In this document: in pieces, positions 11,532 through 24,000 of the stretch
How the letters are laid out: every line of letters begins with the position of its first letter
How positions within the stretch are numbered: the stretch's first letter is position 1
NCBI GenBank assembly: GCA_028564705.1
Contig: JAPXFQ010002824.1
Span: 1,268,501 to 1,332,500, forward strand
Source of the DNA: Apricaphanius iberus
Taxonomy: Eukaryota; Chordata; Actinopteri; Cyprinodontiformes; Aphaniidae
Reading direction: 5' to 3'
Length of the DNA stretch: 64,000 nucleotides
Notes under the pieces: model-generated
Seen by the model: only the letters and a program-made list of their open reading frames with translations
Databases searched by the model: none
Told to the model about the DNA's origin: nothing
Made by a program: the position numbers and the translations under genes

Positions 11532-14342
11532 AAATCATTCAGCAGTGGCTTCACAGGAGAGGACGAAAGAGAAGGAAAAAGGATTAACCAAAGGAACAAC
11601 CCCAACCTTATTGTTTACTACAGTTTACTGAACCAGGAGGAGGAAAAAGGGAAACTAGAACAGAATAAAAATTAATACACAGATATGGCACTAGGGGTTC
11701 AAAAAAGATGGCTGGGAAATTTTAAACAGGCTCATATAACAAAGAAGGTTATGAAAGAAAAAAGGCATATTTCATTAGAATCATTGTGGTTAGAAAAAGT
11801 TCAGTAAAACACAATGTGTCTTAAAAATGTCGTGCTTTTATTCGCTTTGTGGGCAAGGCGGCTAACTGATGTTACTCTGATCTAATCCTGTTAGAGAGCA
11901 CAGGAACCAGCCAGGATCTGCTGACATGCTGGACACTTCTGTCCCTTTCTATCAGGTTTATGATGCTAAATATAGTCCAACAGTTATTATAAAGTAAGTA
12001 CTAGTAGAACTCGTGCAACAACTAACCTTAATTTAACCCATTTACATAGCACAGATGTGAGTAATTTGCTTTTTTTTTATTTTGACAAATACGTTTCTGA
12101 GTCAACTCATGTAAAGCTATCGATAAAAAGGATTTTAGATGTATTAATGCTTGTTTTTAATTATACTTTAAGCAATGTTCTACTTATCCCTGATATGAAA
12201 CGAAAAATAAAACTTACAGGAGCTTTGCTTTACGTGATTTCGTAAACATAGTTTCCAGTTCAAAATTCTCTCAAAGATTTTTGATTTCCTATCAAATCAA
12301 ATTAATAACCATCAAATGTCATAGGGTTTTAAAACTGTTTAAAAATAGTCATTTGTTTCCATTATTCTTCCCTTCCGCATGGTTAAAAGCATTACCATCC
12401 CAGGTGCATTTTCCTAGCTGACTTCAGCTAGTAATTGTGCTTAATACTTTCAGTTTTTACATAAACCACAGGCTTTATATACGAAAATCAGTAACATTCC
12501 GCTTTTTTACTCCAGAGAGAAAACGTACAATTGACATAGAGCCATGTTTCAGGTGAATGCATAAATAAATTATCACATCTACACGTTTCTGGATTAACAA
12601 AGTTTAGACAATTATTAAATGTTTCTTATTATAAAAGAAAACAATATAATTAATCTGGAATAGGAGATCCTTAAAACTAGCCCTGCACTAATTCAGGAAC
12701 AATATTTAATTGCCATCCTACTGCTGATAATTGCCATACTGAAACTGATAATAGCAAACCCTCTCACTCTCTATGGGCTTTAGCATCTGAAGAACCAAAG
12801 AAAAACGGCTGGCGTGGATTTTAAGAGAAGATGAACATTGATTCAAAAAGCCAAATATGATACAGACAAGCAGAATGTGAAAGCACTTGAAATAATATAT
12901 TCTACCAAAACTGGCCTCCAAACAGTTCTTTGCATTTGCAATATTGCACACACAGATGTTTATCATGTGCAGCTGTACTTTAAACAAATTCATCTGTAAA
13001 ATTAATCTGCGTCACTGGTAGATCACAGATAATTATTTTTTTTATAAACCTGCGTCTAATATAGCAGTATTTCACTGAATTTGAAAAAAAAATCAGTTTA
13101 TCTTTAAATCAGCAAACATACAATGCCATATAAGCTACAAACTTTTGTCCTGGTAAATATAAACAAAGATTGGAAAAATTCTATTTTTATTATTACTCAT
13201 TTTATTTGAGTCTTATTTGATTTGATCAGTAAAAAATATCAAAGTACTTCATAAAATGCTGTCCCTGAAAAATGACTCAATATGTTTCAGTTTACTTTGC
13301 ATTGTAAACAGAGTTATGTGCACTTGGACTAGGCCTAAAAATTGTTTTATATTCGGTATTCTGGGTACCTAAACTATAGGGGAATGAGCTTTCGTTGTCA
13401 TTAAAAACTTAATTAAAAAGGGTAAGCATGTATTTGAATCTGTCTGTGGAGAGATTTTTACGTCTTTGCAATTATTTTATTATTATCATTTTCTTTTCTT
13501 GACTATATAAACAGAAATGTCACCAGTCAGGAATTCAAGGATCCGATGCGTCGATGGGACATAAAAATGAAACTTAGTAATCAGCAAATTTATTTAGAGC
13601 TAATAAAATATAGCCTAGTTTTCCTAAATGTTATGTATTTAATTGTACTCGCTACAATCTGATTAATATGCAACTGTATCACAAACAAAATCAAGGAATG
13701 GCACACATTTAAAGGTGTGTTGTATTTGCTTAATATAAACTCTAACATAAAAACAATACGACACAGTTGACGATAGCGAAAGTTATATATCAGGAGGAGT
13801 TTCCAATTGGGCCGCAGTATTTTTATTTCGACGTAGTTTGGCCTGGGACAGAGAATTATCAGAAAATATCAGATATATGATTTAGAATATTCACATAGAT
13901 TCAACCTTTAGAATAAAAATCAAATAAATAAGTGAAAATACGGATGAAATTGCCAGTTGGTAAGCAAGTTTCGGACGAGGCCTAGAGAAAACAGTAATCA
14001 TATCTGGCTAGGTTAGCAACGTAGCTAGCTAGCCGCCAGCTGGCCTTAGCGACATAATTTGAGACACATCAACGATTAATCAAACGGCAACCCGTTTTCA
14101 GCATATTAGCAAAACATTATCTTAACGTGTTGACATTATCCGCGTTACGCAACGTCATTGACAAATAAAACGCAGACACTTCAACAAAAAAGAGCACAGC
14201 TATCACCTGAGTACAAGGTTACAGCTAATGTAAACAGTTAGCAACTTTTCAGCTCAAGCTAACTTTCTAAACGCACTTCAAAAAGCTCACAAGGTTGACA
14301 GTCATATACTTTCTCTAGTTATAAAATACACATCAAACCTAC

Positions 14343-14430
14343 CTCGTGGACATGTTAAACATCAGGTACAATCCAAATGTATCATAGAAACGCAGTTGAC
14401 GCAGTTCAGGGCTTTCCCGTGTCCTTTTCC
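14343..14430 (-). other. tax1bp1b: candidate 5' noncoding first exon of tax1bp1b
   Basis: On the - strand a stretch ends at a good donor (ACGAG|GTAGGT, boundary at 14343) about 2.8 kb upstream of the first coding exon. It lies at the edge of the gene-free region, where a promoter would be expected. The upstream limit is a guess. Only the donor-like site and the position support it. Confidence 0.35.
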
Positions 14431-16109
14431 TGGAATAATAATAACATAACGTCATTTCCGCAAAGGGTCTGTTTGAGATAAACTGAAGTAGTTGTACAAT
14501 GGGAAATATTGTTTAAGCATAGTTCACACTACATGGCCTTTTTTTTTTGTTAGAACCAAACATTTGTAGTTTCAGAAATGTCTTCTAAAGTTTTTAATAC
14601 CGTCAGTTTTAACTGGACGGGACACAATATTATTTCATCTTTCTTTTCTCGCTCCCATTTTGTTTTCCTGGCTCAGATTTTGGTCTTTATATCTCAGCCA
14701 CTTTTAATGAAACACCAATTGTTAGAGAACAAAACAATCAAGTTTAAAAAATGAATCCAGCTGACTTTTCTTTAGTTCCAAAAACAAATAATATTGTTTT
14801 AAATGCATTTTTTTTAGTGCAACAGTGAAAGACAGTATGTTATCCATAGTGCCTAAATTGTATATAAGATAGCACATCTAAAACTGTAATCTTGAATAAA
14901 ATAACAGTTTATTCCACAACAAACACCTAGGACGATCCGCCTTTATTTATTTATTTTCTTACTTAGCAGTTACAGTTTTTTTTTTCAGAAATGTATAAAA
15001 TTGAATTCTAATTGATAACAGCTTTTATAAGATAAAGGCTTAAATAATATAATAAATTGTTAAAGATTATTTAGGAGAGGGTTACAGCTAACTAGATCTA
15101 TTCCCTTTGTTTTTAATCCTTTACAATTTTTAATGTGTTCAATGTGTTATTTTTCAATGTTGTTTGTTTCTTCATTTTATACTATCTCCTTTCTCATTAC
15201 TATCTTTTCTGGATTTGTTTTGTGTCTCATTTTCTTACAATGCATTACAGTAGTTCCGAAGGCGAAATTGTATGGAATGTGTTTGTTTATTACATACTAA
15301 TGTACTCCTTACACTACAAAAAACATCTCTGAGTTTACTAAAAAAAAAAAAAAACAAGTCAACACATTTCACTGGCTTTTTTGAGTAATTTGAACTTGAC
15401 AGTGGAGAACTCATATAATCAAGTTAAATCAACAAATGCACCTAACTTGACATATCTAGTAATGCCAACTCAGTATTGTAAGTGAGGTGGACTGGAAGTG
15501 AATGTCTTAGGAACATTGCACGCTTCTACCATTCACACTCATAACTAGATATCACTAGCATCTAGAACTAGCTAGTGATAGTTGCTAACGAATGTGGGCA
15601 GTCAGCTTAGCTAGAGAAACACGGCACAGAGAAAGACTGACTATCATATCAATAATGCCTTACTTACCTTTAAAAATGCTGTTGTCTGGTCATCTACGCT
15701 GCATACAGATATCTGATATGGAAGGCGTACAGCTTCTGTCCTACTGACAAATTCAAGTGTGTGTGCAATGCTGAAACCGTTAGGAAACAATGCGCTTGCG
15801 CCAACTTGACTAAGAAGTTCAGTGAAGTTTGGGAAACTTATCTCTTACTAGATAGTTAATTATACAAGTTGAGCCAAATTAGTTGAGAAAATGTATGAGT
15901 TTTAAACTCTTAATAACTTTTAATAAAAATGAAACACATTGTTTTTAATTACAAGATAAAATTTTATTTTTAGAAAATTAAGCTCACATGGAGCGTGTAT
16001 CTAATACTACACATTGCCTTCTATCTCACCTTGGTTCACATATGTTTGAGGGAGTTTTATGTACTGAAATTGATATTAAACCATGTCCATGTCAGATAGT
16101 GAAGATTTT

Positions 16110-16292
16110 TATATTTTTGCAAAAATGTTAAAAGAAATGCAAACATGTTCCCTCCCATGTCTAAGTATATCTAGCTTTGTGTCGCTGGTCAATCGCATCA
16201 GATTCCAATAAAATACACTGAAGTTTGTGGTTGTGTTGTGACAACAAAAAAATCAAGGGGGTGAATACTTTTGCAAGACGTTCATTCATTAA
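16110..16292 (+). mobile_element. Tc1/mariner-like 3' terminal remnant
   Basis: A segment with 'aagtttgtggttgtgttg' followed by 'aagggggtgaatacttttg' closely resembles the right end of fish Tc1-like elements. No transposase or left end remains. Confidence 0.5.
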
Positions 16293-16419
16293 AATTTTTT
16301 TATATTTATCAAAAATTGCATTTTAATTAGATTACTTCAAATCTTGTTCTAGTTATAACAAAACCTTCAAAAGCCTGGCGTTTTGTGAAAGAAAAAAAAA
16401 AGCGAATGGATTAACCTGT

Positions 16420-17298
16420 TTCTGGACTTAATCTCAGTCTTCAACACCATCAACCCAGAGATCCAGACATTTTCCACCCAAAGGCTAATTTAGCCCACAG
16501 TGCCAGCCTCCACCTGTCAGCAGATCCCTAACTTCCTGCCTAACAGGCAGCAAGTGAGGCTGGAGACCATCTTCTCTTACAAGAACCATCAACACTGGTT
16601 CCCCCACACCTCTTCTCTCTTTACTCAAATGACTGCTCCTCAGTAGAAACTCCTGAAATTTACAGGTGACTCTACTCTGATCCAGGACAGTGATGAGTCT
16701 ATGGAAGAAATACAGTTTCATCAGAATCCAACTCTTTTTAGACATTGAATTTATAGCACTGAATTTTTATCCTCAAGCAAAAAATTTGCCTGCAAAATTT
16801 CACCTGCAGAAATTAATCTGCAAACATTCGCCTGCAAAAATCCAAGTGCAGAAATTCACCTGCAGAAATTCAAATTCATTGTCTAAAAAGAGTTGGATTC
16901 TGATGAGACCATATTTCTTCCATATGAGTCTGCATACTGCCAAGATGTGGGGTTGGCTGGTCCACTGGTGTGGTCAGTAGCTCCTGGAGCTCAACTTGCA
17001 CAAGACCTTTGAGAGGACGGATGGCAGCTGGAGAACACCCCCTTCCCTCAACAGCAGAGTCTACTTTAGATCTCTTTTGGTCCCTAGGAACCAACTTTTC
17101 CGGGGAACTGAACTCACTCATAGACACTGTTAAGGCGAAGGTCCAACGGAGACCATATTTCCTGCAGTGCTCAAGAAATGCAAAGTTCCACAGAAAATGC
17201 TGGTCATCTTCTGAATAGCCAGTAACTGCAGCAGTTTACTAATGCTGGAAATCTGCTCATCATTTGGAAATAAAACCTTTCTGATTCTGATTCAGTAT
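16420..17298 (+). mobile_element. L2/Rex-like LINE remnant, degenerate
   Basis: Near 16428 the + strand reads FLDLISVFNTINPEIQ, matching the LDLSSAFNTINP motif of fish LINE reverse transcriptases. Another frame contains NTGSP near 16590. The copy ends in 'aataaaacctttctgattctg', the typical 3' tail. It is interrupted by stops and frameshifts and by an insertion at 16695-16930. Confidence 0.6.
16695..16930. repeat. inverted repeat (~58-bp arms) around a small tandem array
   Basis: Arms 16695-16752 and 16872-16930 are near reverse complements (tccaactctttttagaca against tgtctaaaaagagttgga). The ~119-bp loop is built of imperfect 15-16 bp units containing cacctgcagaaat or cctgcaaaa. Confidence 0.75.
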
Positions 17299-18014
17299 GT
17301 GCTGCACACGTCCATCACCTTGTAGTTTGGCTTGTGCCCAAAACAGGACAGGTCGAAACTGCATCAAAAATTCATTGTTCATCAGGGATGACTTTCCATC
17401 CAAGAATTAAAGGTCTAGGATTGAAAAAAGGGCACTATAATCTTTGCAGAGACCTCAGACATCTTGGGCAAAAACTTTTCAGATGTTTACCTTCAGGTCA
17501 TTGCATAAACCAGCTGCTACTGAGACAGACTTTCTTTCCCCAGGCTTTTTCCATGATGAACACTTACTGATGCCATGCATATTTGCACTGCTGCAACCGT
17601 GTCTTGCTCTTTCGTAAAAACAATGTGTATAAACATACATATATATAAACATTTCTGAAAAGAAAAATAAACGTTTTTATTTTTCCCTTTTTATATATTT
17701 AATTTTTTTATGGTTTTACTGAGAGCAAAGCAGGGCTGAAGTCAAATTCCTTGTTTGTGTGTCCAAACTTGGCAAGTAAAATCCATTCTGATTCTTTTGA
17801 ATGCAGCAAAACGAAGCTGATCCCCCACACAATTCCCATTACCTGCATGAAGCATTGTAGGCATAGACTGTGTAGGTCATGCTGAGCCCTCCTCTGGTGC
17901 TCATTGACTGAAACTGTAGGGCGGTGCTGCGAATCTCCGTGATCTGATTGGAGAGAATATCTGTCACTCGGATACGTATCGTTACGTCGCTGGTAAGGTC
18001 AAGAGGAAAGAAGC

Positions 18015-21000
18015 ATGGCCGCTGTGTTGAGAGGTTCTCTGTGCCTAGTAGGAAGGTGTCGTAAACATGTTGACTTTGCGTGCGGTAAGGAAAATAGATG
18101 AGACTTCCTACATGGTGTGCTGGTCATTGTTGCTTCTAAAAGAAGCAGAGCAGTTAGAGGAAGGCTGTTTACGACATTAAGCAGTTTTACCTTGAAATAT
18201 TTTGGGAGCAGTTCGGGATATTTTACGCTACAATTGTTGTATCTTCTGTTCCAGGGGCTTTACGTTACAATTTATATGCTGTATTTTTTTTCTTATTTAC
18301 ATATTAGGCTGCCTGAGAAGGCTGTGTTTATTTATTATTGTCTCTTGGTAGCCTATTGTAAGCCTAAAAGAAATCGTCTACATTCCATCATGTGTCCTTC
18401 TGTTGTCAGTTTTTTTTTTGTTTTGTTTTTTTGTATAATGATATCATTTTGTATAATGATATCATGATTTTTTTATGAAGTGCATATAAGGAAGTTGGTT
18501 ATAACTGAACCATGTACTACGCTTCAATTCTATCAAAATAAAGAGATAGCTTTTGGGCTTTATTTTGTTTAAATTTTCTGTCTGTAAATATGTGGTTTTT
18601 AAGCTGCATATATATGGCACTTGATGCATTGTAAAACTCACGATTTAATTATTTTGTTACAGTTTTCACGAGGTCTATGGCTTCAAAGACACAAGTGGGG
18701 TTTGTTGGTCTTGGAAATATGGGAAACCCAATGGCAAAGAATCTGTTGAAGTGCGGCTATCCGGTTATTGCAACAGATGTATTCCCAGAGTCCTGTAAAG
18801 AGATGCAAGAGCTGGGTGCTCAGGTATTGTATGCTGAATATAGACTCACATGTCTATTTTAGAATAAGAATCCTTTAATTGTCCCACAAGGGGGAATTTG
18901 TGTTTTTCTGAAAAAAATATGTACATCATGGACATAGTTCCAGTGCTGTTATTAAGATTAAAGTACAGATAAAGTGGCTTACCCAGGTTTTATTAATGTG
19001 CAACGGAGCAGGATACAGATGTTTAAATAATTACAAATATTTAGAAATATGTATAGAATGTGCCTTTTACCTCTGCAATAAATTAATGCATATAATTTAT
19101 ATATTGTATATACTCTGAACAACACTTTTGTTTTTGCTCCTGTTTTTATCAGATGAACTCCAAGATCTGAAGCATTTTCTACATACACAAAATAACAATT
19201 TCTCTGAAATATTGTTCACAAATCTGTCTAAATCTGTGATACTGAGCCCTTCTCCTTTGCTGAGACAACCCATGCCATATCACAAGCGTGCCACTCTGAA
19301 ACGGTCAGTTGTATCACACAGCACAATGCCACAGATGTTGCAAGTTTTGAGGGAGCGTGCACTTGACATGCTGACCGCAAGAATGACCACCAGAGCTCTT
19401 GCTCGTGAATCGAATGTTCATTTACCTAACCTAAGCGGTTTCCAAAGGCATTTCTGAGAGTTTGGCAGTACATCCAACCGGCCTCACAACTGCAGACCAC
19501 ATGTAACCACACCAGCCCAGGACCTCCACATCCAGCATGTTCACCTGCAAGATCGTCTGAGAACAGCCACTCGGACAGTTGCTGCAACAGTCTGTTTGCA
19601 TAACCAAAGAATTTCTGCACAAACTGTCAGAAACCGTCTCAGGGAAGGTCATCTGCATGCTCGTCGTCCTCATCGGGGTCTCAACCTTACTCCAGTTTGT
19701 TGTAACCGACTTGAGTGGGCAAATGCTTACATGCGGTGGCGTCTGGCACGTTAGAGAGGTGTTCTCTTTACAGATGAATGCCGGTTTACACTGTTCGGGG
19801 CAGATGGCAGACAGCATGTGTGGCATCGTGTGGGTGAGCGGTTCTGATGTCAATGTTGTGAATCGAGTGGCCCATGGTGATGGTGGGGTTATGGTATGGG
19901 CAGAGGTATGTTATGGACGAAGAACAGTTGCATTTTATTGATGGCATTTTGAATGCACAGAGATATCGTGACGATCCTGAGGCCCATTGTTGTGCAATAC
20001 ATCCAACAACATCACCTCATGTTGCAGCATGATGATGCACGGCCCCATGTTGCAAGGATCTGTACCTAATTCTTGGAGGCTGAAAAGATCCAAGTTCTTT
20101 CATGGCCAGCATAGTCACTGGACATGTCGCCCATTGAGCATGTTTGCAAGGCGCTGGATCGGCGTATACAACAGCATGTTCCAGTTCCTGCCAATATCCA
20201 GCAACTTGGCACAGCCAATGAAGAGGAGTGGACCAACACTGCACAGGCCACAGTCGCCAACCTGATCAACGCTATGCGATGGAGATGTATTGAACTGTAT
20301 GAGGCAAATAGGGGTCACAGCAATGATACTGACTGGTTTTCTGAGACCCCCCAATAAAACAAGACTTAAATTTTTCAGAGTGGCCTTTTATTATGGCCCC
20401 TATAAGGCACACCTGTACAATAATCATGCTGTCTAATCAGCATCTTGATATGGCACACCTGTGAGGTGGGATGGATTATCTCAGCAAACGAGAAGCACTC
20501 ACTATCACAGATTTAGATAGATTTGTAAAACATATTTGAAAGAAATGTTATTTTGTGTATGTAGAAAAGGTTTCAGCTCTTTGAGTTCATCTTATAAAAA
20601 ATAGGAGCCAAAACAAACATGTTGCGTTTACATTTTTGTTCAGTGTGTGATACTCTTTGATGTTTTTTGTAACACTAAAATATTTTTATTTCTTTTTACA
20701 GATTGTGGATAATCCTGCAGAGGTCGCAGACAAGGCGGATCGTATTATCACCATGCTTCCCTCTAGTCCTAATGTCATTGATGTTTATACAGGACCCAAC
20801 GGCATTCTCAAGTACACTATGATTTTTCTTTCAATGTGAGCTATTGGTCTTAAAATGAATTCACCTAAATTATTATTTTTTTTCCCTCAACAGAAAAGTA
20901 AAGAAAGGTTCCCTACTGATTGATTCCAGCACCATTGATCCAGCTGTTTCTAAAGAGATGGCAGCTGCTGCTGAGAAGTTGGGAGCAGTTTTTATGGATG

Positions 21001-24000
21001 CACCTGTATCAGGAGGTACATTAACATCAGATTTTTCTGATATTTTGTGTATAATAAAGTTTCTGTCCAGCTTGTCACTGCACACGAGCTGTTTTTGAAA
21101 AACGTAAGGTGGTCTTCACGTCATTAGAGAACATTATCAAGAGAAGTAGTCAAGAACCCATTAATCTGACCAACTTTATTTCAAGCTAATATTTTTATTA
21201 ATGAACATTGGGTTGTGTGATTTGCCTTTCTAAGTTAAACTGTTGTAATCCGGCCCCAACACCTTGGTCCCACCATGTGGGCAGGGGAGAAAGCGTTTCT
21301 TAGCAAACACCAGCTCTGGCCCAGCAAGGAGTTGGTGCTAGGTTAAACACCTGTTTGGACCAAGAAACTGGTTCTTAGGATGTGAAAACCCTGAGAACCA
21401 GTGCCAGAACTAGAACTGTAAGCAGCTCTGTAGGAAAAGGCCCATGGTGGCTCTGGAGGAGCTACTTGAGAAAACACCTGAATAGGACAAATATTTGTTC
21501 TGCCTTTCACAAATCTGGCTTTTCCAGAAACGAGGCAAAAGAAAGACGTTGAAAGAAATTGATATGAAAGCATGCTGCAGGTTTGCAGAAACCATCTAAG
21601 GAACACAGTAAAATACATTCAAGCTACAATAAAACGCTTTATTTCAGAGACTGTCAAAACTCTAGACTAGGATTGTCCTGATCAGGTTTTTTTGCCCTCG
21701 AGTCTGAGTCAGAGTTATCTGATTTTTGATTATCTGCCGATACTGAGTCCCGATCCAATACCTTGATCTGTAATGCATAAAAAAAGAATAAAGAAGAGCA
21801 GAGAAACTGATCCAGGATGTTATCTTTTTTATTCACCTTATTTTAACATTGAACAATTCTGTTAACAAACAGAGCACTTTTGTTGGGTAGCTTAAACAAT
21901 CAAGTAATAAATAACAAATTATTCACTTTTTAAGTATAGTGCAAAAGTAGCTTATACATAAAAAGTCTTTAAAAAATAGTACCTCAGCTTAAATAAACGT
22001 AATGAGAATGTATATACATATCAGGGGTCATGTTAACTTTATGTTTTCTGGATTTGACCAGTTTATTAGAACGGTGACAGAAAAATCTGAAGGCTGTCGG
22101 TCATTTTTACAGATTAATATGAAGTGACTACATGTTGGAAATGCGCCGATATTTTCAACTTAATGCACAGATTCCAGGTAAATAAATTAACTAAACAAAA
22201 GATTCCTGGACACTTTAAACAAGGCATATGGCTGACTGGGAGCTTAATGCAAGTTTCTGTGAGAGACTTCGGTATGTGACAGCAGCCTTTCTGGTTGGTC
22301 AGACATGCTACGATGTGCCAAACACCTGTCGCAGCTTCTCTCCTACCGCGGGTTTTTCTGCAGTTGAAGCGTAGTTTACAGTTCCAGAAACTGTTTGTTC
22401 AGACTCTTGTAGACTTCTGATCGGTTTAATTGGAGAACTGTTTCCTCAATTTAAAACTTGGGCAAAAGCAACGTGTAATTACAGTCTCCAGTGCGGCAGC
22501 GCTTCGATACAGAATCCAGAAATACACCTGAACCCCCATGAGAAGTCATCTGTTCCAGGCAAAAATCCTAAACCTGATGACAAAAAACCTCTACAGCAAT
22601 CATGTCCGTGTGTAATCAAACACTGTTTGATTACACACGGACATGCATTACGGCTCCATGTGGAGCAGGAACCGCAGCAGGTGGATTCTAACTGCAACTG
22701 TTTAATCTCACCTTATTAAGTATCTCTCTGTTAAGCTTGTTTAGATTACATATTATTTAAAGTGAATAAAAAAAAATACTATTGAATAGGAGGTGAGATA
22801 GACAATAGCCCAACCCACGAGGAATTCAAAAAACTTACAGGTACATATGTATGAGTCCTGAGGGGAGGTAACACCCGATTTCGATCGAGTCTGAAACTAT
22901 GTGATATGATCGGATCGGGGACATCCCTATTCTAGACCTCAGTTAAATTGTGAATGTATGGCAATACTTGAAATTCACAGACACTCCATTCACTGACTAA
23001 GCCTGAGCTGCAGAGAACAACTGGCTTGGGAGTCCAGTCTCTAGATATACAGAACTGATTAAGACATGCCTAAAAAGATCTACTTTGTAATTTAAAGGTG
23101 GTCGTTTAAATTACTATTACAAAAAAAAAAAAAAACTAGCGAGCCATCTCAGACTCTCCAGGCCTCAGTTACCATGTTGAATGCTAAAGTAGAAGAGATT
23201 GGAAAAACTAAATCTTGTTTAGAGTAGTTGCTTCTCTCAAAAATGCACATCTCAGCCTTACTTGGTTTTGCAGTGTTCAGCCTAGAGTTAGAGGGGGGTG
23301 TCTGATTTTGGCTGGCTTTACAGCCAATGTTTTGCAGATCCTCGCTGTAATTTAGTTGACTGTGAACTTTTTGTGTGTACCAGAGTTTTTGGGTCTTAAA
23401 TGTGAGGTCATCTGTTTGGCAGCTGAAGTTGGTCCAAACCTTTTCATTCAGCAATGATCCCAAGCATCAAAGTGTTGTAATTGCCAAATTAAATCAAGGC
23501 AAGTATTTTGTTGAAAGGCTTTAGGAGAACCGTGGCAGTGTTTAAAGGATGAGGGGGGAAAAGTCCCGACATGAGAGATGTCACACAGAGAAGGAATTAT
23601 TTGAGTTGTTGCTAAAAAAAAATTCTACAAGCTACTAAATCATTGGGTGAGCTTTTGGCTTCATTTTTATTTATTAAGTAAGAACAGTGAGTTGGACTGT
23701 AGGGTCTAATTTAATATATTGTACATTAGGGTTGTCAAAAAATGCAGAAGGATGCCACGCTAAATGCACTAACACTAAGACACTGATGTGTGACAGCAAC
23801 CTAAAAAGATAAATAAAACTCCAGCACGTGCAACAATAAAGTAATGAACTTTCCAGACAACAGCAGCTAACGCTAACTGTTTCAGTATCAGCTTCATGGA
23901 TACGAACAACCCGACGACGATGTTCGGTCAGTTCGTGCTTCTCCATTTTAATTTTCTTCCCAGGTGCGCAGCTCTGTCTGTACCATGCAACACTATTCTA

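Larger units (their letters stand above)
14431..18014. other. intergenic region between divergent tax1bp1b and hibadhb
   Basis: No gene seen. It holds A+T-rich DNA, a Tc1-like tail (16110-16292), a LINE remnant (16420-17298) with an inserted hairpin/tandem array, and presumably both promoters at its edges. The 15335-15480 stretch looks like a further interspersed repeat, but I could not name it. Confidence 0.7.
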
